Shown here: one piece after another, positions 1 to 6,653 of the stretch
How positions within the stretch are numbered: position 1 is the stretch's first letter
How the letters are laid out: each line of letters opens with the position of its first letter
Origin: Bacillota bacterium
GTDB taxonomy: Bacteria; Armatimonadota; Hebobacteria; Hebobacterales; Hebobacteraceae
DNA length: 9,419 nt
Direction of reading: 5' to 3'
Assembly (NCBI GenBank): GCA_030597345.1
Contig: JAUVSA010000062.1
Coordinates: 1 to 9,419 of the forward strand
The notes under the pieces: model-generated
Told to the model about the DNA's origin: nothing
Seen by the model: only the letters and a program-made list of their open reading frames with translations
The model's database searches: none
Translations under genes and position numbers: made by a program

Positions 1-451
1 CCTCGAACGCCGACGTCTCCGGCCCACCCAAGAAGCTGCTGTCCAGCCCGTCGAGCAGCTCCCTGAACGCGCCCCCGCCCGGCCCCATCGACACCCCGTA
101 GCAGTAGCGCGCCTCCCGGCCGAGCGTTACGTGCCGGCAGATGCACGGCACTCGCACGACGGAGTTGACGAATCCGAAGATCTCCTCAATGTCCTCCAGA
201 GGAAGCACCTGCCCGAAGTGCTCCTTCTTCATCTTCCTGGTGATCGACCCCTTGACCACTCGCTGGACGAACGCCGGTGCCCTGCTCAGCCTTGCCATGC
301 TGGCCGAACCCTCTTCCAGGTGTTCCGGCCGCGCAAAGAAGTCCGCGATGAACCGCCGCCGCCTCACATCGCTCAGCAAGTCCTCGGCGTAATTCTTCGC
401 CTGCAAGTACCACTTCTTCCCTTCACCGTGCTGGATGCAGAACTCACACAT
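1..451 (-). CDS. Putative Fe-S (cysteine-containing) protein, partial at left edge
   Basis: This frame stays open from ATG at 451 to the window edge, giving about 150 residues with no stop; the C-terminus lies outside the window. The protein starts MCEFC, then HGEGKKWYL near residues 8-16, a basic helical stretch (about 28-80) and a VPCICRH segment near 101-107. Cysteines visible are C2, C5, C103, C105 and C117. I associate this N-terminus with small proteins often annotated as 4Fe-4S ferredoxin-like, but no complete CxxCxxCxxxC ferredoxin motif is visible; such a motif could be in the missing C-terminal part. The start is supported by GGAG at 457-460, five bases upstream. It lies 37 bases downstream of the reductase-fold gene on the same strand, so the two are probably cotranscribed and might be a redox pair. 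Cluster binding and function are inferred. It is surely coding, but only moderately certain as an Fe-S protein. Confidence 0.7.
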   Translation of the reverse strand, partial: MCEFCIQHGEGKKWYLQAKNYAEDLLSDVRRRRFIADFFARPEHLEEGSASMARLSRAPAFVQRVVKGSITRKMKKEHFGQVLPLEDIEEIFGFVNSVVRVPCICRHVTLGREARYCYGVSMGPGGGAFRELLDGLDSSFLGGPETSAFE

Positions 452-488
452 CGCTGCTCCCTCCCTTTCTTCCCCTCGCGCGCGACCC

Positions 489-1460
489 TCAACCCCACCC
501 CTTCACAAACATATCTTGGATACCTGCACGCGCCTCGGCGAATTCGTCAGTCGCCCGCAGCGCCGCGAGCAATTTCTCGTCCTCATCGGTCAGAGCCGGA
601 TCTTCCGCCGCCGCCAGGTTCTGCGTGAGGTGCTCGGGCTCTGCCACGCCCAGCACCAGCACCGTCCCGACCCCCTGTGAGAGCACCCATCGCACGGCTG
701 CCCGGGCCAGTTGCGGTCGATCCGATATCCCGGCCGCTTCCCCCAGCGCGAAGAGCTGTCCCTTCACAAATGCCTCCCGCAGGAAGATCCCCATGCTGCG
801 CTCTTGCGCTGCCGGAATGACACACCTCAGAGCAGTATCGCTGACCACGCTGAGATTGGTGAAGACGGCATCGAAGGCCCCGGTTTCTATCATCTCGAGG
901 GACACCTCCTCGCCCGTCAGCGTATCCACACACGCGAAGCGTATCAGGCCCTCCCCTTTCAAGCGCTCGACATTCGCGGCCAGCTTCTTCACGTACCCCG
1001 GCTGTCGTCGCACCGCGGGCGCGAAGAGGCCGAAGTTGTAGAAGTCGATCCTGTCCCGCTTCAGCAGCCCACACCCTCTCTCCGCCTCCGCCTTCAGCAA
1101 TTCGTAGTCGAGGAGCCTGCTTTTGTCCTCGTCAGCCGGGTCATTATTGTACACCATGCCTTCCGGCCGCGTTTGGATGTACACGGGATGCGGCGGCGAC
1201 AGCTCCTCCAGATTGCGCCCGAGCGCCTCCTTCTCGCAGTCCATCGTGACATCGAAGAAGTTGACCCCGGCCTCGCAGGCCGCTCTGAGGATCCGGCGCC
1301 GCCTCTCCTCGCCGAATCCATCCCATATCACGCCCGGCCTGACGGCCTCGTGGAACCGCTCTCCCATCGCCTTCACGCGACCGTCCGGAAGGAACTCGTG
1401 TCCCCCCAGCCCGATCTCGAACAGCTTCACGTCACATGCGCCGAGTTGGTTGTATCTCAT
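489..1460 (-). CDS. Aldo/keto-reductase-fold protein with degenerate catalytic tetrad
   Basis: The 323-residue protein has the length and layout of the aldo/keto reductase (AKR) superfamily, which are NAD(P)H-dependent (beta/alpha)8-barrel enzymes. AKR-like landmarks are GVNFFDVT (65-72), ALGRNL (79-84), RIDFYNFG (137-144), and the C-terminal GVGTVLVLGVAEPEHLTQNL (263-282), which resembles the cofactor-binding end. The usual catalytic residues are Asp, Tyr, Lys and His. Asp is present (D70), but the Tyr position reads Cys (about C75), the Lys position Arg (R98) and the His position Gly (G144). Normal carbonyl reduction therefore looks unlikely, and the protein may have another chemistry or a binding role. 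I chose ATG at 1460 because GGAGGT lies at 1473-1478 and the AKR-like sequence begins there; an upstream start at 1520 would add 20 residues without similarity. The stop is TGA. It is divergent from the glycosidase gene and is probably cotranscribed with the Fe-S-like gene. No signal peptide is seen, so it is probably cytoplasmic. Confidence 0.85.
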   Translation of the reverse strand: MRYNQLGACDVKLFEIGLGGHEFLPDGRVKAMGERFHEAVRPGVIWDGFGEERRRRILRAACEAGVNFFDVTMDCEKEALGRNLEELSPPHPVYIQTRPEGMVYNNDPADEDKSRLLDYELLKAEAERGCGLLKRDRIDFYNFGLFAPAVRRQPGYVKKLAANVERLKGEGLIRFACVDTLTGEEVSLEMIETGAFDAVFTNLSVVSDTALRCVIPAAQERSMGIFLREAFVKGQLFALGEAAGISDRPQLARAAVRWVLSQGVGTVLVLGVAEPEHLTQNLAAAEDPALTDEDEKLLAALRATDEFAEARAGIQDMFVKGWG

Positions 1461-1472
1461 AGGCTGTGATGT

Positions 1473-1478
1473 ACCTCC
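1473..1478 (-). promoter_or_regulatory. Shine-Dalgarno site of the reductase-fold gene
   Basis: GGAGGT on the minus strand lies 12 bases upstream of ATG 1460. The spacing is a little long, but it is the only good site nearby and favours 1460 over the further upstream ATG at 1520. Confidence 0.55.
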
Positions 1479-1651
1479 AAAGGATCTCGACACCCACAGA
1501 AGCCGGGAGTCTATCTGCATTGCGGTTGCTGTCGCGCGAGTTGACTTCTATCTGCCTTTACGGCATCCTCCCCGTTGTCTGCGGGCGTGTGTTTCTGCTT
1601 CTCCCGCGGCAGAGCACATCTTGCAGATACGTCTTGGGGCCCTGCACCCCC

Positions 1652-1657
1652 GGGAGG
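1652..1657 (+). promoter_or_regulatory. Shine-Dalgarno site setting the glycosidase start
   Basis: GGGAGG lies six bases upstream of ATG 1664. It fixes the start of the glycosidase gene well upstream of the in-frame TAG, showing that the 94 codons before the TAG belong to a translated gene. An in-frame ATG at 1466 has no such support. Confidence 0.7.
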
Positions 1658-1663
1658 CCACAG

Positions 1664-4024
1664 ATGAACCGGAAACGCGAGAAGAGAGACAACGGAGGAA
1701 ATCGGAGCGTGGGCTTTCATCCCTTCGAGTCACTGGCCGAGGCCCTCGACGGACCCCGCAGCGCTTTCTTCGGCGTCCCGCCAGACGGTCAGTCCAAACG
1801 CCCCGAGAGCTACTACCAGACCGACACACCCTACCTCTGCTTCGACATCTCCAACAACCAGATTCTCTGCACCATTACATCCGCCGGCCTCATGGCGAAC
1901 GCGTGCATTCTCGAGGGACTGGTACCCGCTGGACTCAGCAACCGGTAGCTCCCCGGCATCTATGTGGAGAAGGACCTCATCGGCGGCGGCCCCTGGTCAT
2001 TCGCCGTTCGGCGCAAGGCCGCAGAGCCGGTGAGTCTGCATGAGCTTCCCCGCGTGGAAGCGGAGTTGCTCGGCAATCTCTTCCCCCTGTTCACCTATCA
2101 GCACGATGACCTCCGAATGCGCCTCCTGGCCTTCGCGCCGACAGCGGCCGACGACGGCCGTATCGCTCCCCGAGCTGTCATCGCCGTCCTGCATGTTCGC
2201 AACGACGGCCACCGGCCGTTCGAGGGCGCGCTCGTCGCCCCACCGGACCTCCCCGACATCGGCCAGCTCAGCGGCGATCCCGGCGCGCCCGCCTGCCGCG
2301 AGGCCGTGGCTTGCCTCGATGGCACGACGTGGGACTCCGACTCCCGCGAGATCAACGTCGCCCTTGAGCCGGGACAGAGCGCCGCGTTCTGCTTCGCCTT
2401 CATCCTCGGGCAGAGCGGAGAAGAGCTGCATCGAACCGGCCGGCTGCTGCGGGAGCGAACGGCGCTCGACTGGCTCAATGACACCTGGCAGTTCCACGCC
2501 GGGCGTCTCGGCGAGCTGTCCATTCCGGACGAGCCCTTCTACTCGGAAGGCCTCGTTCGCTGCCAGGAGCTCTGCCGCCAGTCTGTCATTCGCCTGGCCG
2601 ACGGCAAGTTCGGCGCGGGATTCTGGGGCAGCAACTTCGTGGGCGCTAACGCCTGGGAGAGCCGCTCCGTCTGGACCAAGGACAATTTCCACGCCATGCT
2701 TCCCATGAGCATGTTCGAGCCGCGGCTCTGCGCGGACGCGATCCTCTTCTTCTTGCGTTGGGGGCTCCCGACAGGGGCATATGGCAAACACGGCGGCGGC
2801 AGCAGCCGCTTTCCCAACCCTCGGCGTGTCACCCATTCACTGACAAACGCGCTCTCCGGGTTGGTGCTCGCGGGCGCCTACTACCAGATGACCGGCGACA
2901 AGGCATTCTTCCGGGACCACCCCGAGATCCCCGAACAAGCGCACGCCCTCCTCGATGACGTGCTGCAGAGCCGCCGGGGCGAGCCGTTCCTGTTCCCCTC
3001 CATGTTCATCTCCGACGGTCCTTCCCGCGGTGACTATCACATCGGGTCGAACCTGCTGGCCTGGTATTCCTTCCATCACATGGCGCGGATAGCACGCGAG
3101 GCATACGAAGACAAAGAGCTGGCCGACAACTGGTCCGAGATCGCGGCGAAGGTGCAGGCCGACATCCTGCGCTACTGCGTCGGTGAATGCTCGCTCGGGC
3201 GGCGCTTCTTCGAGGGGGCCAACGCAGACGGTGCCTTCGTCGCCTGCCACGACGGCGAGGAAACCGACACCACTCTCATGCCGTTCTATGGCTTCTGCGA
3301 GTCCGACGACCCGGCGCTCATCAACCACGCGCGGCTTGGACTATCGCCGGAGAACCCCTACTACGCCCCCGGCATCGACGGGATATGGTGGGAGGGAACC
3401 TCCGCTACCTTCCCCGGCTGGATGACCGCTCTGGCCAGCGCCGCAACGGAAGACGAATTGCGCGGCAGAATCGAGCATACCCGCCGCCTCACCGATCACG
3501 ACGGCTCTATTTGGTGGTGGCCATACAAGTTTCCATGCACCGATCCCACCGAAGTTCGACGCAGGGAACCTTACTTCGAGTTCGAGGGCCGCCGCGGGAT
3601 TGAGGAATTGGGGGTGGGCAAGTGCGGCTGGGCAGCCGGCGTCTACCTCTGCCTGTTCGTCAACAACATCCTCGGCCTCCGCGCCGACGTCCCGGCGCGC
3701 CAGGTCTCTCTCCGGCCGTTCTGTCCCTGGCCCGAGTTCAAGTGGGAGAGCTGCCGCCTCGGGGATTCCCTCTTCGACTTCAGCTACGACCATCGGGACG
3801 GCCGCATCGTTGGCCAGATCACCAACCGGAACGACAGCGACTTCGAGGGAGCGATCGAGCTCACGCTGCCCGACGGCACGGCGCTCAGTCTGTGCAAGAT
3901 CAATGGCGCCGCGACTGAGGACGTCGAGGTCACGAAACGGTATCATCGCTCGGCCGTCCGCGCCACCGGGACCATCGCGCCCGGCGCAGTGCTCCGCCTC
4001 GAAGTCAACTACACGCGAGAGTGA
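1664..4024 (+). CDS. Six-hairpin glycosidase-like protein, interrupted by one in-frame TAG
   Basis: One frame of 786 codons runs from ATG 1664 to TGA 4024 and is broken only by TAG at codon 95 (1946-1948). I read it as one gene because the start has a strong ribosome binding site, sequence on both sides of the TAG reads as continuous protein (GLSNR, stop, LPGIYVEKDLIGGGPW), and there is no frameshift. The layout suggests an N-terminal beta-sandwich (about 1-270), an (alpha/alpha)6 barrel (about 290-670) and a small C-terminal beta domain (about 680-786), as in the six-hairpin glycosidase superfamily (GH94, GH63, GH78 and relatives). Aromatic and acidic stretches that may line the active site are WTKDNF (337-342), HDGEETDTT (529-537), GIDGIWWEGT (570-579) and WWWPY (617-621). 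I cannot assign a GH family or the catalytic acids. There is no signal peptide. The UroD-like gene follows 53 bases downstream. The TAG could be a real nonsense mutation, an assembly error (CAG, Gln, is one base away) or readthrough. If the TAG is real, the nearest downstream start is GTG 1964, which has no ribosome binding site. Confidence 0.75.
1946..1948 (+). other. In-frame amber stop codon inside the glycosidase gene
   Basis: TAG is codon 95 of the frame that starts at 1664 and continues to 4024. Sequence on both sides is clearly coding in this same frame. TAG ends four other genes in this window (sulfatase, both UroD-like genes, GH43), so it is a normal stop codon in this genome. Confidence 0.9.
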
Positions 4025-4065
4025 AAAGAAAGACTGCACTCACCCGCAAACAGCAGGGGGGAGAT

Positions 4066-4071
4066 GAGGAG
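4066..4071 (+). promoter_or_regulatory. Shine-Dalgarno site choosing the GTG start of the first UroD-like gene
   Basis: GAGGAG lies six bases before GTG 4078. This favours 4078 over the in-frame GTG at 4021, which overlaps the glycosidase stop but has only weak purine-rich sequence upstream. Confidence 0.65.
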
Positions 4072-4077
4072 AGAGCG

Positions 4078-5214
4078 GTGTCCAAAGAGCTCGGACTAGC
4101 GGTGCTGCAGCCTGACTACAACGGCACGCGAATCCCTGTGATGGAGCACCTCCTCGGCCTCTCTCGGGAAGCGATTCAGCACTTCAGCGGGATCGATCCC
4201 GTCGCAGAGCGCCACCGCCTGAACGAGGCCTTCCGGCGGGTGGCAGAAGCATTCGAGGTGGATCTCAACTGGGGCGGGGGCCTGCCGGCGGATCATCCCA
4301 ACATGGTCGTCTACGCATGGGACGACGGAGAGACCGTGAAGCCGAATGCGCGGGGCGACGAGGCAGTGCAATGGGGCATCTTCCACGCCGCCCACCAGGA
4401 GGACGGGCGACACTTCGTCCACATCCCCAAGCCGGCTTCTGTTGAAGAGGCCCTCGATTTCCAGCCTCTGGAGCACTTCCCGCACACCTCCGAGCAATAC
4501 AGAGAGCAGTTCCAGGCCTCCTACGACGCCATGCTGGCCAGCACCGGCGGGAGCTGCTATCCTCTACCCCACCACTACACGACGTGTTTCCACTGGCCGT
4601 TGGCCATCTTCGGGTTCGAGCTGCTCTGCCTGACGGGGCTCTCGGATGAAGCGCGTTTCTCGCAACTCATGGGACGCTTTGCAGAGATCAGCATTCGCAT
4701 CACCACGGCGTGGTCACAGGTCCAAGGCATGAAGGGCTTCATCCTCCACGACGACCTGGCGATGACCAGCGGCCCGATATTCTCGCCCGCATGGTACCGC
4801 CGCCACATCTTCCCACACTATCCGGCGATCTTCCGGCCACTCATCAAGGTAGGCATCCCGATCATCTTCTGCAGCGATGGTGACATCACGGAGTTCGTCG
4901 ATGACATCTTCGCGGCCGGGGCCGAGGGGCTGAACTTCGAGCACCTCGTGGACCTGGAATCCCTTGTGGACAGATACCCGGACAAGATCCTCATCGGCAA
5001 CATCGACAGTGCCACGCTCGCGCGGGGGCCGAAGGAGGCGATCGAGCGCGAGGTGAGGCGGTGCATGGAGATCGGCAGCAGGGCTCGCCGTTTCCTGGTG
5101 AACGTCGGCGGGGGCATGACGCACGATATGCCTATCGAGCATCTGGAGTGCTACCTCAGCCTGCGCAAGCACCTGGCCCGACGCCTCCGAGCCGTTTCCA
5201 CCGGCGGCAGATAG
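4078..5214 (+). CDS. Uroporphyrinogen decarboxylase-family protein, divergent (first copy)
   Basis: This 378-residue protein has the C-terminal signature of the UroD/methylcobamide methyltransferase superfamily, a (beta/alpha)8 barrel: HDDLAMTSGPIFSP (224-237), IIFCSDGDITEFVDDI (262-277), GAEGLNFEHLVDLESL (281-296) and a LIGNID strand (305-310). True UroD has an Arg-rich N-terminal motif for coproporphyrinogen binding, which I do not see. Methyltransferases such as MtaA and MtbA use a His-x-Cys plus a distant Cys for zinc; here the first pair reads C265-S-D267 and the third region reads VNVGGGMTHD (341-350). It is therefore unlikely to be either a haem enzyme or a standard zinc methyltransferase. 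The start is GTG 4078 because of its ribosome binding site; GTG 4021 would add 19 residues. The stop is TAG. It lies 53 bases after the glycosidase and is probably in its operon. No export signal is seen. The superfamily call is firm, but the substrate is unknown. Confidence 0.85.
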   Translation: MSKELGLAVLQPDYNGTRIPVMEHLLGLSREAIQHFSGIDPVAERHRLNEAFRRVAEAFEVDLNWGGGLPADHPNMVVYAWDDGETVKPNARGDEAVQWGIFHAAHQEDGRHFVHIPKPASVEEALDFQPLEHFPHTSEQYREQFQASYDAMLASTGGSCYPLPHHYTTCFHWPLAIFGFELLCLTGLSDEARFSQLMGRFAEISIRITTAWSQVQGMKGFILHDDLAMTSGPIFSPAWYRRHIFPHYPAIFRPLIKVGIPIIFCSDGDITEFVDDIFAAGAEGLNFEHLVDLESLVDRYPDKILIGNIDSATLARGPKEAIEREVRRCMEIGSRARRFLVNVGGGMTHDMPIEHLECYLSLRKHLARRLRAVSTGGR

Positions 5215-5277
5215 TGCCCGCTTGCACTCATCCGGCACCGCGCCAAGAGGGAGCCACCTGCCGCGGAGTTGGCTAGA

Positions 5278-5337
5278 GCGCATTTCATAACCCTCACGCG
5301 CCTGGCTGTTCGTTAGAGACGCTGGCATGAAATGCGC
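5278..5337. repeat. Inverted repeat, 11-bp perfect arms
   Basis: GCGCATTTCAT (5278-5288) is the exact reverse complement of ATGAAATGCGC (5327-5337), with 38 bases between. The left arm runs into TTTCATAACCCTCA, a near copy of the sequence in the loop of the next hairpin. It therefore looks like a diverged sister unit of the palindrome at 5364-5422, which suggests a repeat family. Confidence 0.7.
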
Positions 5338-5340
5338 CGG

Positions 5341-5404
5341 CTGGAGCCTGGCGGCTTGTGCTGCTGTTTCATAACCTCAGGCAGCACAAGCTGCCAGACT
5401 CCAG
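5341..5404. repeat. Long hairpin, 24-bp arms with two mismatches
   Basis: The arms are 5341-5364 and 5381-5404, starting CTGGAGCCTG and ending AGACTCCAG; 22 of 24 positions are complementary, and the two exceptions can form G-U pairs in RNA. The loop is 5365-5380. The right arm contains its own small perfect hairpin GGCAGC-ACAA-GCTGCC (5380-5395). Placement between convergent genes fits a REP-like palindrome or a bidirectional transcription stop, but there is no U-tract. Confidence 0.8.
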
Positions 5405-5422
5405 ATGGAGGTTATGAAACAG
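5364..5422. repeat. Overlapping inverted repeat with 15-bp perfect arms
   Basis: CTGTTTCATAACCTC (5364-5378) is the exact reverse complement of GAGGTTATGAAACAG (5408-5422). The left arm is the loop of the 5341-5404 hairpin and the right arm lies just beyond it. The two structures therefore compete, or together form a pseudoknot-like fold. It could alternatively be read as a tiny 59-bp element with terminal inverted repeats. No target-site duplication is evident. Confidence 0.8.
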
Positions 5423-5487
5423 TTTCTAGAGACGCCGAGAGCGACCGGACTCGTTCCCTTGCCGCGGGGGTCCCAAAGCCAAGCCGC

Positions 5488-6426
5488 CTAACCGACGCCG
5501 GTGTTCTCATCGAACCAGCTCAGGTCCCATTCATCGATCCAGTTCAGCACCGGCCGCCCGTCTTCGAACTTAATGGGCAGCCATATGTAGCGGCTGTCTG
5601 TGAGGTTGCCCGGGATCCACCTGTCCGCCATGAAGATGAAGGCGCCTTCGCGACCCTCGACCGGAAGCACGTGTGTTGACTGGGAGTCGAAGGTCGTCTC
5701 GGCATTCGGCCCCCGCGTCGGGTTCCCCTGGCCGGTCCAGGGCCCCCAGATGGAGTCGGCGGTGTCCAGTCGCGCCTCGTTGGGCTTCCAGCCACTGCAG
5801 CCGCTGGTGATGAGGAAGTACCTGCCTTCGTGCTTGAAGACGGCGGGGGCCTCCCGGTGGTCGCCGTGAATCACGACATCCTTCTCGGTCGGGGTAAGGT
5901 AGTCATCGCTGAGCTGGCAGATGCGCATGTCGTAGTTGTCTCGGGAGGCGAAGATGTGGTACGCCGTTCCGTCATCGTCCTCGAACAGCGTCATGTCCCG
6001 CGACATGTTGCCGTTGGGCCGGAGACTTCTGAGAAACTCGTAGGGGCCGGTGACTGTGTCGCTTACGGCCACCCCGGCGCGCGCCGCGCGGTAGCCCTGT
6101 CCCTTCAGTTCGAGGTGGAACCACATCACGTACTTCCCCGTCGCCTCGTTGAAGAGGACCTTGGGCCTCTCCATTACGCATCCCCGCGTGATGTCGTGGT
6201 CGGGGTCGCCCTCCACAGGCGGCAGGGCCACGCCCTCGTATTGCCAGTTGTAGAGGTCTGGCGAGGAATAGACATTGATCCCTTCAGATGCCTGAGCCGC
6301 TCTTTTCTCGCCGAACCAGTAGTACACTCCGTCCCGGCGAAGTATCCCGCCGCCGTGCGCGTTGATGTGCACTCCGTTGCTGTCCGGCCAGATCGCGCCG
6401 GGGGTGAAGGTACACAGTTTCCTCAT
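5488..6426 (-). CDS. GH43 subfamily 24-like exo-beta-1,3-galactanase
   Basis: This 312-residue protein matches a single-domain five-bladed beta-propeller glycoside hydrolase of family 43, and its motifs are those I associate with subfamily 24, which removes galactose from beta-1,3-galactan. Landmarks are INAHGGGIL (21-29), YYWFGEK (35-41), MERPKVLFNE (85-94), NMSRDMTLFEDDDGTAY (140-156), HREAPAVF (190-197), TSGCSGW (207-213), TTFDSQST (244-251) and DSRYIWLPI (277-285). Likely active-site residues are E86, D144, E192 and Q249. The N-terminal Asp base of most GH43 enzymes is absent and an Asn (N22) is in its area, as expected for this subfamily. The start at ATG 6426 has GGAGG ten bases upstream and matches where similarity begins; ATG 6486 would add 20 unlike residues with a poor site. 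The stop is TAG. No signal peptide is seen, so it may act on imported oligosaccharide. It is divergent from the sulfatase gene. Other GH43 specificities are possible. Confidence 0.87.
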   Translation of the reverse strand: MRKLCTFTPGAIWPDSNGVHINAHGGGILRRDGVYYWFGEKRAAQASEGINVYSSPDLYNWQYEGVALPPVEGDPDHDITRGCVMERPKVLFNEATGKYVMWFHLELKGQGYRAARAGVAVSDTVTGPYEFLRSLRPNGNMSRDMTLFEDDDGTAYHIFASRDNYDMRICQLSDDYLTPTEKDVVIHGDHREAPAVFKHEGRYFLITSGCSGWKPNEARLDTADSIWGPWTGQGNPTRGPNAETTFDSQSTHVLPVEGREGAFIFMADRWIPGNLTDSRYIWLPIKFEDGRPVLNWIDEWDLSWFDENTGVG

Positions 6427-6653
6427 GAGAGATCCGCCTCCGGGTTCGTTTGTCGCCGCGTCTTCGCTCGCAGCGCGTGTCGGCATGGTAGCGTCCCAGA
6501 ATTGACCGCAGGCGTCAAGAAGGGCCGATAGAGGCCCACGGGTCCGAGCTCACATCGATCTGCCCGTGCTAACTCATGGCTTCACTCCGCGAGCGCTACA
6601 GGCGGCCGAGAGACGGCCGGCGAAATCCCGGTGATTGACAGGGGGCAGGCGGC
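6427..6653. promoter_or_regulatory. Divergent promoter region between GH43 and sulfatase genes
   Basis: These 227 bases must hold the promoters of both divergent genes. An inverted repeat TTGAC-N7-GTCAA lies at 6502-6518; each arm resembles a -35 box facing one of the two genes, but I find no good -10 partner, so it may instead be an operator. A small hairpin CGGCCG-AGAGA-CGGCCG is at 6603-6619, in the likely leader of the sulfatase. ATCTGC at 6558-6563 partly repeats the TATCTGC motif of the other divergent region. Confidence 0.35.
6437..6441 (-). promoter_or_regulatory. Shine-Dalgarno site choosing the GH43 start
   Basis: GGAGG on the minus strand lies ten bases before ATG 6426. The upstream alternative ATG 6486 has no comparable site. 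Confidence 0.6.

Larger units (their letters stand above)
1461..1663. promoter_or_regulatory. Divergent promoter region with three TATCTGC copies
   Basis: This 203-base stretch separates the leftward reductase-fold gene from the rightward glycosidase gene and must hold the promoters of both. TATCTGC occurs at 1512-1518 and 1549-1555, as part of a longer 9-base direct repeat TCTATCTGC (1510-1518 and 1547-1555, 37 bases apart), and inverted at 1623-1629. These could be half-sites for a regulator. A weak sigma70-like pair for the rightward gene is TTGACT (1541-1546) and CATCCT (1564-1569), 17 bases apart; the -10 matches poorly and the second repeat copy lies in the spacer. No coding sequence is credible here. 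Confidence 0.4.
5215..5487. other. Convergent intergenic region
   Basis: This 273-base stretch lies between two converging genes (first UroD-like gene rightward, GH43 leftward). It has no convincing coding sequence. Its middle, 5278-5422, is packed with inverted repeats, annotated separately. The flanks, 5215-5277 and 5423-5487, show nothing I recognise; no U-rich terminator tract is visible for either gene. Confidence 0.7.

Noticed and set aside
1946..1948. TAG encoding pyrrolysine or a genome-wide reassigned amber codon
   Set aside because: The sulfatase, both UroD-like genes and the GH43 gene all end in TAG, so TAG works as a normal stop here; glycosidases are also not known pyrrolysine proteins. 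Local readthrough is not excluded.
711..2043. Plus-strand open frames opposite the reductase-fold gene and running into the divergent region
   Set aside because: They are shadow frames of the minus-strand gene, with low-complexity Arg/Pro/Ser composition.
1964..4024. A shorter independent glycosidase gene starting at GTG 1964
   Set aside because: There is no Shine-Dalgarno site before it, and it would lose the first 100 residues of a domain that clearly continues upstream in the same frame.
4021..4077. GTG 4021 as start of the first UroD-like gene (overlapping the upstream TGA)
   Set aside because: GTG 4078 has a much better ribosome site; the 19 extra residues are Lys/Arg-rich and show no family motif.
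6603..6619. CGGCCG-AGAGA-CGGCCG hairpin as a riboswitch or attenuator
   Set aside because: It is only a 6-bp stem of a self-complementary hexamer, with no other conserved riboswitch features around it.
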